Part shown: positions 1-5,161 of the stretch, piece by piece
Position numbering within the stretch: the stretch's first letter is position 1
Layout: every line of letters starts with the position of its first letter
Source of the DNA: Candidatus Nomurabacteria bacterium RIFCSPLOWO2_01_FULL_41_12
GTDB lineage: Bacteria > Patescibacteriota > Minisyncoccia > Phycocordibacterales > UBA9973
NCBI GenBank assembly: GCA_001787035.1
Contig: MFUY01000018.1
Coordinates: 1 to 6,819, forward strand
DNA: 6,819 bases
Reading direction: 5' to 3'
The notes under the pieces: model-generated
Seen by the model: only the letters and a program-made list of their open reading frames with translations
What the model was told of the DNA's origin: nothing
The model's database searches: none
Translations under genes and position numbers: made by a program

Positions 1-1078
1 CACTTTTCAAGTGAGGAGTTCTGATGGGTCCTTTGCTGCGCTGAATATTCTCGGCTCCGACGGCTCGGCGACGTTTACGAGCAGCAAAACAAGCGACGCG
101 TGGGTCTTCAACGGGACCGCCGCAACAAACGGCAGCAACATTGCCTTCAAGAACAATGGCACATCGATTGGATTTATCAGCTCCGGCACAGCCGTTGGCA
201 ACACGAACGGCGCGGCAACCGATTTTGCTATTGGCGGCCCGAACGAGTTGATTTTATTTTCCTCGAGCAGCGGTGCCGTCCGACCTGGAAATAATGGTGC
301 TACCAAGCTCGGTACGTCTGCAATGCGGTGGTCTGAAGCATGGGTCAGTGCTGGCGCCTTTAACACATCTGATGAACTGACAAAGGATATTCTCGGAGAC
401 ACCCCCGGTCTGGATTTCATAAATGCGATTAAGCCCATTGCTTACCGCTTTAAAGACAACCCCGAGAAGCTTCACTATGGAGTCGGTGCTCGGCAAGTGG
501 CTACACTTATTCCCGATGATGCCGCGATGGTGTATCGCGACGATGTGAATCCCTGGGGATTTAATTATGGCGAATTAGCCGCTCCTACCATTAAAGCCAT
601 CCAGGAACTGAATTTAAACTTAGAAAGTATCGCTGGCATTACAATTCCTCTGCCTGGCTCCGATGCCGAATCCCTCGGCCATAGCCTTACGGGCGAGGCT
701 TTTGTCACCAGCTTCTTCACAAATCTTTTTGCAAAAATCACTACCTGGCTCGCTGATGCGGCAAATGGCATTACGGACATGTTCGCTGGAAGTTTTCATG
801 CTTCGGATAAATTATGCATCAATGATACATGCGTGACCGAATCTCAACTACAGTCACTTTTGCAAAATTCTGTAAGCAATGGAGGCGCTACTTCTGCACC
901 TGCATCTGAATCTGCACCCGAACCAACACCAGAGCCCCAGCCCGAAGAAGAACTCTCCCCCGAGCTTACTCCTGAACCTATACCAGAGCCTCAGCCCGAG
1001 GTTGATCAGCCTTCAGCTGAAACTCCTCCGCCGTCTAGCGAGCCGACTCCAGAGCCAGCACCGGAACCTGCTCCATAG
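1..1078 (+). CDS. Surface or tail-fibre-like protein with C-terminal S74 intramolecular chaperone domain (5' end cut off)
   Basis: The reading frame is open from the left window edge (first full codon at base 2), so the GTG at 11 is probably internal. It ends in TAG at 1076-1078. The visible part starts with Gly/Ser/Thr/Asn-rich beta-like sequence (about bases 2-350). A Peptidase_S74 (endosialidase-type chaperone) domain follows at about 360-615, with SDELTK around 368-385, IKPIAYRF near 430-453 and a terminal TIKAIQELN. The family Ser-Lys dyad spacing (Ser, +5 Lys) is kept, so self-cleavage before the Ser is possible. Next come a WLADAANGITDMF segment, a two-Cys motif LCINDTCVTESQL (about 812-850) and a Pro/Glu-rich tail. 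In known families S74 domains help trimeric fibres fold and then cut themselves off. An exported adhesin-like role is inferred. The gene looks richer in G+C than the decarboxylase and amidase genes. Confidence 0.82.
   Translation, partial: TFQVRSSDGSFAALNILGSDGSATFTSSKTSDAWVFNGTAATNGSNIAFKNNGTSIGFISSGTAVGNTNGAATDFAIGGPNELILFSSSSGAVRPGNNGATKLGTSAMRWSEAWVSAGAFNTSDELTKDILGDTPGLDFINAIKPIAYRFKDNPEKLHYGVGARQVATLIPDDAAMVYRDDVNPWGFNYGELAAPTIKAIQELNLNLESIAGITIPLPGSDAESLGHSLTGEAFVTSFFTNLFAKITTWLADAANGITDMFAGSFHASDKLCINDTCVTESQLQSLLQNSVSNGGATSAPASESAPEPTPEPQPEEELSPELTPEPIPEPQPEVDQPSAETPPPSSEPTPEPAPEPAP
905..1075 (+). repeat. Pro/Glu-rich low-complexity tail (PEP-type repeats)
   Basis: The last 55 or so codons of the S74 protein encode imperfect PEPTPEPQP and PEPIPEPQP repeats ending in PEPAPEPAP. 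The segment is acidic and probably extended and disordered. This kind of sequence often forms spacers or stalks in envelope proteins. It lies after the S74 domain, so if the domain self-cleaves, the tail leaves with it. Confidence 0.8.
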
Positions 1079-1087
1079 AACTTTATC

Positions 1088-2548
1088 TTAAGGGTTGAGA
1101 ACTGAGAAATTATAGAAGCTATAAGCATAATTGCCGCCTCTCTCCACTTTTGTACAGTTGTTGCACGAGAGATAGAATACATATTGTCCCGGTGCCACGG
1201 TGCTGGGCATATTCCAAGTTACCTGACCATTATTTGTCAGTCCGGTAAACAGCGTAGCGGCAGTTGTGTGAGTGGTTATATCTATAAGACCAATATCTAT
1301 GATCCAGTCTGATCCACCACCGCTCCATAAAATATCATGGCTACTTCCCGGGGACCAAATCTCTTCAGTTGATTTTGGAGTCAACAGAACCAGGCTTTGG
1401 TTGGTTGAATATGTGGATGAAACTTTACCATAAGTCGTACCATCACTCACGGTAAATACTTTGTCGCTGTTATCCCATAGCATGTTCGGACAGCCTCGGC
1501 AGGCTTCGATAGACATCCTATATTCACCGGGTGGTACGTCCACAATCCAATTTTCTGAACCATCATTGGTAAGGTTAAATGCCATACGTCTCAATACATT
1601 AGTAGAGTTGACAAGAGAGATACATATTGGCCAGCTCGGATCAGCCCCTTCCCATGTTATCGGATGTTCGCTACCGAAAGTCCAATTTTCTCCACCGTTG
1701 GGTGAAAGAACTTTAAACGGTACGGCTGGAATTGGAGCCGGAGTTGCGGCTGCGTAGGAGCAGGGATTTGGTATCGTGATTATAAGCGTTGGGTCAGGCG
1801 CAGGTGTCTGGTATGGTGTCGGATACGGATCAGGTGCTGGTGTCGGGTATGGATCAGGTACAGGTGTCGGATACGGATCAGGTGTTGGTGTCAGATATGG
1901 AGTCGGATATGGCGGTGTCGGATCATTTGTTAGTTTAAACGGAATTGCATTGCTTATGCCGTTGTAATTTATTATTTTCACCGGGCAAGAGGATCCGATT
2001 TTACAAGGTACGAAAGGAGGTAAGACAAAAGTGAGGGTTGTGCCGTCACTAGAGAATTGGTCTGCAAGAATTGTCCGGCCTTTTATCTGGATACTATTTC
2101 CTTCTTTAGTAAATCCCGTACCGGTCAGTTTGAGTAATCTTCCACTATCTTCAATGCTATATAGTTTCAGCTGTTGACGCTGTTTTGTGCGTGCATCAAA
2201 CTTATTAAGCTTGGCCATGGTTGTAGCATCAACTTTTCCGGAAATTTCTAAGCGGTTTTTGATTTGGAATTTTTTGATTGCGTCCTCTGTCGCTCCGTCG
2301 AAACTTCCGGTGACTGAACCATTAGGGAATAAATCAGGCGCACGCAGAAGAATTTCTTGTATCTTTTTTACTTTTGTCCCCGAATCACCCTTTTGCAGGG
2401 CTGTCTGTATGGTTTGCAAGGATTTGTCTATTTGTATTTTTTGACTTTGGCTTGGTCCTTTGTTTATGACCATAGACATAGCCAGTACTACAACAATTGC
2501 GACGCCACCATTGATTACATGACTTTTATATTTATATTCTATTTTCAT
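1088..2548 (-). CDS. Membrane-anchored surface protein: peptidoglycan-binding, IPT/TIG-like and two Kre9/KNH-like domains
   Basis: Complete 486-residue protein, start ATG 2548-2546, stop TAA. Residues 13-29 are one hydrophobic segment (signal anchor or uncleaved signal). Residues about 45-117 match a PG_binding_1 domain (LQKGDSGTKVKKIQEIL, then DGATEDAIKKFQ). Residues about 131-206 look like an IPT/TIG fold (LTGTGFTKEGNSI, TLTFVLP, NGISNAIPF). A Pro/Tyr/Asp-rich linker spans about 208-257. Two repeated beta-sandwich domains follow at about 278-368 and 387-484, the first opening with the Kre9/KNH-like signature VLSPNGGENWTFGSEHPITW. Each carries a CxxC pair near its end (C350/C353 and C462/C465). 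A cell-wall-associated role in the envelope is inferred; the exact function is unknown. There is no clear Shine-Dalgarno. Its promoter is at 2584-2612, and it converges on the S74 gene with a 9-bp gap. Confidence 0.85.
   Translation of the reverse strand: MKIEYKYKSHVINGGVAIVVVLAMSMVINKGPSQSQKIQIDKSLQTIQTALQKGDSGTKVKKIQEILLRAPDLFPNGSVTGSFDGATEDAIKKFQIKNRLEISGKVDATTMAKLNKFDARTKQRQQLKLYSIEDSGRLLKLTGTGFTKEGNSIQIKGRTILADQFSSDGTTLTFVLPPFVPCKIGSSCPVKIINYNGISNAIPFKLTNDPTPPYPTPYLTPTPDPYPTPVPDPYPTPAPDPYPTPYQTPAPDPTLIITIPNPCSYAAATPAPIPAVPFKVLSPNGGENWTFGSEHPITWEGADPSWPICISLVNSTNVLRRMAFNLTNDGSENWIVDVPPGEYRMSIEACRGCPNMLWDNSDKVFTVSDGTTYGKVSSTYSTNQSLVLLTPKSTEEIWSPGSSHDILWSGGGSDWIIDIGLIDITTHTTAATLFTGLTNNGQVTWNMPSTVAPGQYVFYLSCNNCTKVERGGNYAYSFYNFSVLNP
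1815..1886 (-). repeat. Three tandem 24-bp coding repeats (DPYPTPxP linker)
   Basis: Three 24-bp units at 1815-1838, 1839-1862 and 1863-1886, each beginning GGTGTCGG on the plus strand, are nearly identical. A degenerate extension runs to about 1925. On the coding minus strand they encode the eight-residue unit DPYPTPAP/VP in the linker between the IPT-like and Kre9-like domains. Unit length is a multiple of three, so copy-number change would keep the frame. Confidence 0.85.
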
Positions 2549-2583
2549 AGTTGTTTTTTATTATTAATAAGTTCTCTAAGTGT

Positions 2584-2612
2584 ATTGTATGCTTGTAGAA
2601 TACCCCTGTCAA
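2584..2612 (-). promoter_or_regulatory. Sigma70-type promoter of the surface-protein gene
   Basis: On the minus strand TTGACA (2612-2607) is followed after 17 bp by TACAAT (2589-2584), a near-consensus pair. The predicted start is about 2577, giving an AT-rich 5' UTR of roughly 30 nt without a clear ribosome-binding site. The -35/spacer junction contains AGGGGTATTCTA, which matches a box at the arginine decarboxylase promoter in 11 of 12 positions. Confidence 0.72.
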
Positions 2613-2678
2613 ACAATTTGAAGTATAATAACCTTTATAGAAAAGAGGGTTAGATATAGTTTACTGAGGCTTAATTTT

Positions 2679-2686
2679 AGGAGGAG
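2679..2686 (+). promoter_or_regulatory. Perfect Shine-Dalgarno site ahead of a 7-codon ORF
   Basis: AGGAGGAG lies 3 to 5 nt before the ATG at 2690. It is the strongest Shine-Dalgarno match I see in the window, whereas the full-length genes have weak or no such sites. I found no good promoter for it: a TATAAT at 2624-2629 lacks a matching -35 box. Confidence 0.5.
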
Positions 2687-2689
2687 TTT

Positions 2690-2713
2690 ATGAAAGAGTA
2701 TTTAAAGCCTTAA
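2690..2713 (+). CDS. Candidate leader peptide MKEYLKP upstream of arginine decarboxylase
   Basis: ATG at 2690 opens a 7-codon frame, MKEYLKP, ending TAA at 2711-2713 and preceded by a perfect Shine-Dalgarno. It ends Pro-stop, a context known to slow release in leader peptides such as TnaC. It lies 28 nt before the left arm of the 17-bp inverted repeat in front of the decarboxylase. A regulatory uORF sensing arginine or polyamines is conceivable, but it contains no Arg codon. It could equally be a remnant of a lost gene or chance. Whether it is transcribed is unknown. Confidence 0.3.
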   Translation: MKEYLKP

Positions 2714-2718
2714 AATCC

Positions 2719-2746
2719 TTTACATTTTTTTGACGCTTGCTATACC
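2719..2746 (+). promoter_or_regulatory. Possible weak upstream promoter of the decarboxylase unit
   Basis: TTTACA (2719-2724) and TATACC (2741-2746) are spaced 16 bp apart. The -10 matches consensus at four of six positions and overlaps the left arm of the inverted repeat. It would give an mRNA carrying most of that repeat. It is weaker than the promoter at 2785-2813. Confidence 0.25.
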
Positions 2747-2811
2747 CCCACACTTATTTTGGCTAACATTGTACTTTAAATATTTTGACTTCTTATAAGT
2801 GTAGGGGTATA
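2741..2811. repeat. 17-bp inverted repeat spanning the decarboxylase promoter
   Basis: The arms TATACCCCCACACTTAT (2741-2757) and ATAAGTGTAGGGGTATA (2795-2811) are complementary at 16 of 17 positions and separated by 37 bp. The mismatch (2749/2803) is C-A in plus-strand RNA but a G-U wobble in minus-strand RNA. The loop contains the -35 box and the right arm contains most of the -10 box of the decarboxylase promoter. This suggests a paired operator. If transcription starts upstream, it could instead form an RNA stem before the start codon. Confidence 0.75.
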
Positions 2812-2813
2812 CT
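2785..2813 (+). promoter_or_regulatory. Strong sigma70-type promoter of speA; near-leaderless mRNA
   Basis: TTGACT (2785-2790), a 17-bp spacer and TATACT (2808-2813) each match consensus at five of six positions. The expected start is about 2819-2821, only 5 to 7 nt before the ATG at 2826. The mRNA would be nearly leaderless, which fits the lack of a Shine-Dalgarno. The -10 is embedded in the right arm of the inverted repeat. Confidence 0.7.
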
Positions 2814-2825
2814 AATTTCACTTTA

Positions 2826-4232
2826 ATGCCGAAGAAAAAAACGAAAAGAATAAAAAAACAGGGCAAGAATTGGAAGAAATTTTGGAAGTTAGGATCTGAA
2901 GATTTTAATACTCAGTTTTTTGGCATTAGTCCGGATGGTGAACTTACTGCGATAGAAGGCCACCATATTTACAATTTAAATGACTTGGCACACAAATATG
3001 GTACACCGCTTCAGGTGATTTTCCCTTTTGTGTTAGAAGATAGGCTTAAAGATTTAATTGGCTATTTTCAGGCCTATATAAAAATCTACAATTATAAAGG
3101 CAAGTTCTTCTATCATTATCCGATGAAAGTGAATCAGAATAAAGAATTTGTTCTCCCACTTCTTTCTGAGGGAGCAAATTTGGAAGTAACTTCCGCCAAC
3201 GAACTTTGGTTAGTGAAGAAACTTTGGGAAGGAGAGAGGTTTAACAGCAAAATTCGTGTAGTTTGCAATGGTCCAAAGACTGATCAATATTTTGCTTTAA
3301 TAGAGGAATTGCGCAGTAAAGGTATGAATATCGTTCCGATTATTGAGAGCGCAGATGAAATAGAAAGAGTTTCAAAATACAAAGGCGATATCGGTGTGCG
3401 GGTAGATTTGAATATTAAAGCTGACACTCACTGGGATAAAAAATTTGACCGTTTTGGACTTTCAGAGAAAGAGGCCTTTGATTTGCCTAGGATGAAAAAT
3501 CTTAAGATAATGCACTATCACATGGGTTCGCAAATCAAGACGCAGAAAAGTATTCTGGAAGCGGTGAAACATGGATTCAGTATCTATAAAGAATTACAAA
3601 AAACGCATCCATCGCTCGACACCTTGGATATTGGCGGAGGATTCGGTATTTCTCATGAAAAAAAGAAATTTTATACAGCTAAAGCTGTTTCCAGTAAAAT
3701 AATAAAATTATTAAAAAATCTGTCAGAAAAAGCCGGGATCAAGCACCCAAACCTCATAATAGAATGGGGTTGGTATATTGTGGATCCGGCCCAGATAACG
3801 ATTTATAAAGTAATTTCTGAAAAACATATACCGAAAGCGAACGCAAAATCCTGGTATATTATTGATGGTTCTTTTATGAACGATCTTAAAGACACTTGGG
3901 CGGTGCATCAAAAATTTCACACAATACCCGTAAATAACATGCACAGCGCTCTGAAAACAACCTGGCTTGCCGGAAGCACTTGTGATTCGGATGATAAATA
4001 TACGGCCGGGGGAAATTATATCCTAATGCCAAAGTTACACGAGGGCAAAGACCAGCTTGTGGCGGTCCTCGATACCGGCGCATATCAAGACGGGCTGGCT
4101 TCGCATCATTGCCTGCTTGCTGCTCCAATGAAAATAATCGCGCAAGACGGCGCTGTTAAAATCGCGCGCAAACGCGAAACAGCGGACTCCATCGGTAAAC
4201 TCTTTGGCTGGACGAATGGGGACCATAAATAA
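2826..4232 (+). CDS. speA: Compact biosynthetic arginine decarboxylase (SpeA type, PLP fold III)
   Basis: Converts L-arginine to agmatine and CO2, the first step to putrescine. The 468-residue protein has a Lys-rich N-terminus (about residues 1-21). It then follows the SpeA order: FFGISPDGEL, YPMKVNQ with the PLP lysine K101, HYHMGSQ (H232), LDIGGGFG (268-274), WAVHQKF, TCDSDD with the catalytic-type C386, and GAYQ (417-421). WAVHQ, CDSD and GAYQ favour SpeA over ornithine or diaminopimelate decarboxylase. It is about 190 residues shorter than E. coli SpeA, mainly lacking the helical insert between the EWGWY and CDSD regions and a long C-terminal extension. The usual E-S/P-G-R phosphate-site motif reads EWGW (313-316), without the Arg. 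AguA and AguB downstream support the substrate call. ATG 2826 is the only plausible start; the next gene begins 2 bp after the stop. Confidence 0.88.
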   Translation: MPKKKTKRIKKQGKNWKKFWKLGSEDFNTQFFGISPDGELTAIEGHHIYNLNDLAHKYGTPLQVIFPFVLEDRLKDLIGYFQAYIKIYNYKGKFFYHYPMKVNQNKEFVLPLLSEGANLEVTSANELWLVKKLWEGERFNSKIRVVCNGPKTDQYFALIEELRSKGMNIVPIIESADEIERVSKYKGDIGVRVDLNIKADTHWDKKFDRFGLSEKEAFDLPRMKNLKIMHYHMGSQIKTQKSILEAVKHGFSIYKELQKTHPSLDTLDIGGGFGISHEKKKFYTAKAVSSKIIKLLKNLSEKAGIKHPNLIIEWGWYIVDPAQITIYKVISEKHIPKANAKSWYIIDGSFMNDLKDTWAVHQKFHTIPVNNMHSALKTTWLAGSTCDSDDKYTAGGNYILMPKLHEGKDQLVAVLDTGAYQDGLASHHCLLAAPMKIIAQDGAVKIARKRETADSIGKLFGWTNGDHK

Positions 4233-4234
4233 TT

Positions 4235-4690
4235 ATGGATAGACAAAAAATCCAGAAAAGCTTTGCGTTAGTAATTATTATTTTTACAATAGGGTTTTTT
4301 TTAATTAACCGTCCTTCTGAAAACCTCAAGCCGACAGAAATAAAATATATAAAAATAGCGGGGACCAGTATCAAGTTTGACCTAGCCTCCACCCCCCTAA
4401 CCCAAGCTCAAGGACTTTCCGGAAGAATTAAAATGGGAGAAGGCGAGGGTATGCTGTTTATTTTTGAAAAACCCGGCAAATATTATTTCTGGATGAAAGA
4501 TATGAACTTTCCCATAGACATGATTTGGATTGGGGAAGATATGAGAGTAATTTATATAAAAAAGAATGCGCAGCCTGAATCATTTCCGAAGACCTACGGA
4601 CCCGACATAGACAGCAAATATGTTTTGGAGGTTGTTGCCGGTTTTTCGGAAAAGAATAATTTAAAAGAAGGGGATAGGGCAGAATTTTAA
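4235..4690 (+). CDS. Membrane-anchored DUF192 family protein
   Basis: A 151-residue protein with an N-terminal hydrophobic anchor (residues about 9-25). A DUF192 (PF02643) domain covers about 35-151: QGLSGRIKMGEGEGMLFIF (59-77), YYFWMKDMNFPIDMIWI (83-99) and the closing VLEVVAGFSEKNNLKEGD. The domain should sit outside the membrane. The family's biochemical role is not established, so none is assigned. It starts 2 bp after the speA stop without a clear Shine-Dalgarno, so it is probably co-transcribed and translationally coupled. No link to polyamines is evident beyond position. The transcript ends at the hairpin at 4707-4740. Length and motif order are normal for the family with an anchor. 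Confidence 0.85.
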   Translation: MDRQKIQKSFALVIIIFTIGFFLINRPSENLKPTEIKYIKIAGTSIKFDLASTPLTQAQGLSGRIKMGEGEGMLFIFEKPGKYYFWMKDMNFPIDMIWIGEDMRVIYIKKNAQPESFPKTYGPDIDSKYVLEVVAGFSEKNNLKEGDRAEF

Positions 4691-4706
4691 AATTGATACA
4701 AAAGAA

Positions 4707-4740
4707 AATCCCCCGCTTTGGGCAGGGGATTCTCATTTTT
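4707..4740. terminator. Bidirectional intrinsic terminator between the DUF192 gene and rnpB
   Basis: AATCCCCCGC (4707-4716) and GCAGGGGATT (4722-4731) form a 10-position stem with a 5-nt loop. One position is C-A in plus RNA but G-U in minus RNA. On the plus strand it is followed by CTCATTTTTT, ending the speA-DUF192 transcript. On the minus strand it is followed by TTTTCTTTT, ending rnpB. Confidence 0.85.
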
Positions 4741-4741
4741 T

Positions 4742-5057
4742 GCAGGCATCTATAAGCCGAATTCTGTGGTCCTTCGCTTTCGCTCAGGATGATAGCAATT
4801 TGTCTAGGTCCAGCATTACTGCGGGACTCAAGCGATTCTCCCCTCGATTTCTCTCGGGACACGATCTTGCACAGGAGTAAGTATTTAGCCGTTTCAGCCG
4901 GACTTAACCGGGTCGTTTCTGTTCGCAACTCCATATCGCTATGGGAGGGCATTACCCTCTACTTTTTCTCAGCTCGCCCCGCCAAGCGGGGTAAGCGGGA
5001 TCTGTGTTCGGACTTTCCTCTCCGACCTTACGTCGGAGTAGCTATCCGATGCCTGCC
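4742..5057 (-). ncRNA. rnpB: RNase P RNA, bacterial class A
   Basis: Catalytic RNA that trims the 5' leader of pre-tRNAs. Read on the minus strand, the ends pair as helix P1: GCAGGCATC (5056-5048) with GATGCCTGC (4750-4742). P3 is CTCCGAC/GTCGGAG (5038-5020). The universal GAGGAAAGTCCG lies at 5020-5009, and ACAGAATTCGGCTTATAG near the 3' end. P4 pairs CCGAA (5011-5007) with UUCGG (4761-4757), where E. coli has CCGGG/CCCGG, a compensatory change that supports the call. CTTGAG and GCTGGACCTAGA also match the E. coli 3' half. P18 is a short hairpin with a GAAA loop (4770-4789). Length is about 316 nt. It has its own extended -10 promoter and shares a terminator with the DUF192 gene. Ends are good to a few nt. 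Confidence 0.95.
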
Positions 5058-5062
5058 CCAGC

Positions 5063-5091
5063 ATTATAGCATATTCCTAGTCGCGCTTCAA
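5063..5091 (-). promoter_or_regulatory. rnpB promoter (extended -10)
   Basis: On the minus strand TTGAAG (5091-5086), a 17-bp spacer and a perfect TATAAT (5068-5063) preceded by TGC place the start at about 5057-5055, exactly at the base of helix P1. The -35 box lies at and beside one arm of a GTCGCGC/GCGCGAC inverted repeat. Confidence 0.82.
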
Positions 5092-5107
5092 TGGACAATT
5101 GCGCGAC
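5080..5107. repeat. 7-bp inverted repeat GTCGCGC/GCGCGAC upstream of rnpB
   Basis: GTCGCGC (5080-5086) and GCGCGAC (5101-5107) are perfect reverse complements separated by 14 bp. The repeat brackets the -35 box of the rnpB promoter. It could be an operator or simply DNA structure. Confidence 0.55.
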
Positions 5108-5108
5108 A

Positions 5109-5124
5109 CGATTCTGCAGAATCG
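5109..5124. repeat. Perfect 16-bp palindrome between divergent promoters
   Basis: CGATTCTGCAGAATCG is its own reverse complement over all 16 bases with no spacer. It sits directly upstream of the -35 box of the candidate small-RNA promoter and about 18 bp beyond the rnpB -35, a position typical of a dimeric regulator site. No regulator gene is visible here. Confidence 0.65.
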
Positions 5125-5126
5125 AC

Positions 5127-5155
5127 TTGCAATTTTCTCACAAGTATGCTATACT
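5127..5155 (+). promoter_or_regulatory. Promoter of the candidate small RNA (extended -10)
   Basis: TTGCAA (5127-5132), a 17-bp spacer and TATACT (5150-5155) preceded by TGC. The expected start is about 5161-5163. TCTCACA (5136-5142) and TGTGAG (5161-5166) flank the -10 as an inverted pair, resembling an operator. Confidence 0.62.
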
Positions 5156-5161
5156 CTCCCT

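Noticed and set aside
11..13. GTG as the start of the S74 protein
   Set aside because: The frame is open back to the window edge with compatible sequence (TFQ before the GTG) and there is no Shine-Dalgarno; S74 proteins normally have a long N-terminal part.
254..780. Minus-strand open frames inside the S74 gene
   Set aside because: The plus frame shows clear S74 motifs and is open throughout; the opposite frames are compositional shadows.
1815..1925. Short regular repeats that could suggest a CRISPR array
   Set aside because: The units are contiguous 24-bp tandem repeats without spacers, in frame, and encode a Pro-rich linker inside a complete gene.
2741..2811. Miniature transposable element with 17-bp terminal repeats
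   Set aside because: There is no clear target-site duplication and the unit coincides with a working-looking promoter. Kept as an operator-like repeat; genome copy number would decide.
4458..4952. Minus-strand open frame of about 164 codons
   Set aside because: It runs antisense through the DUF192 coding region and into rnpB; both of those are well supported, and the frame has no family-like motif.
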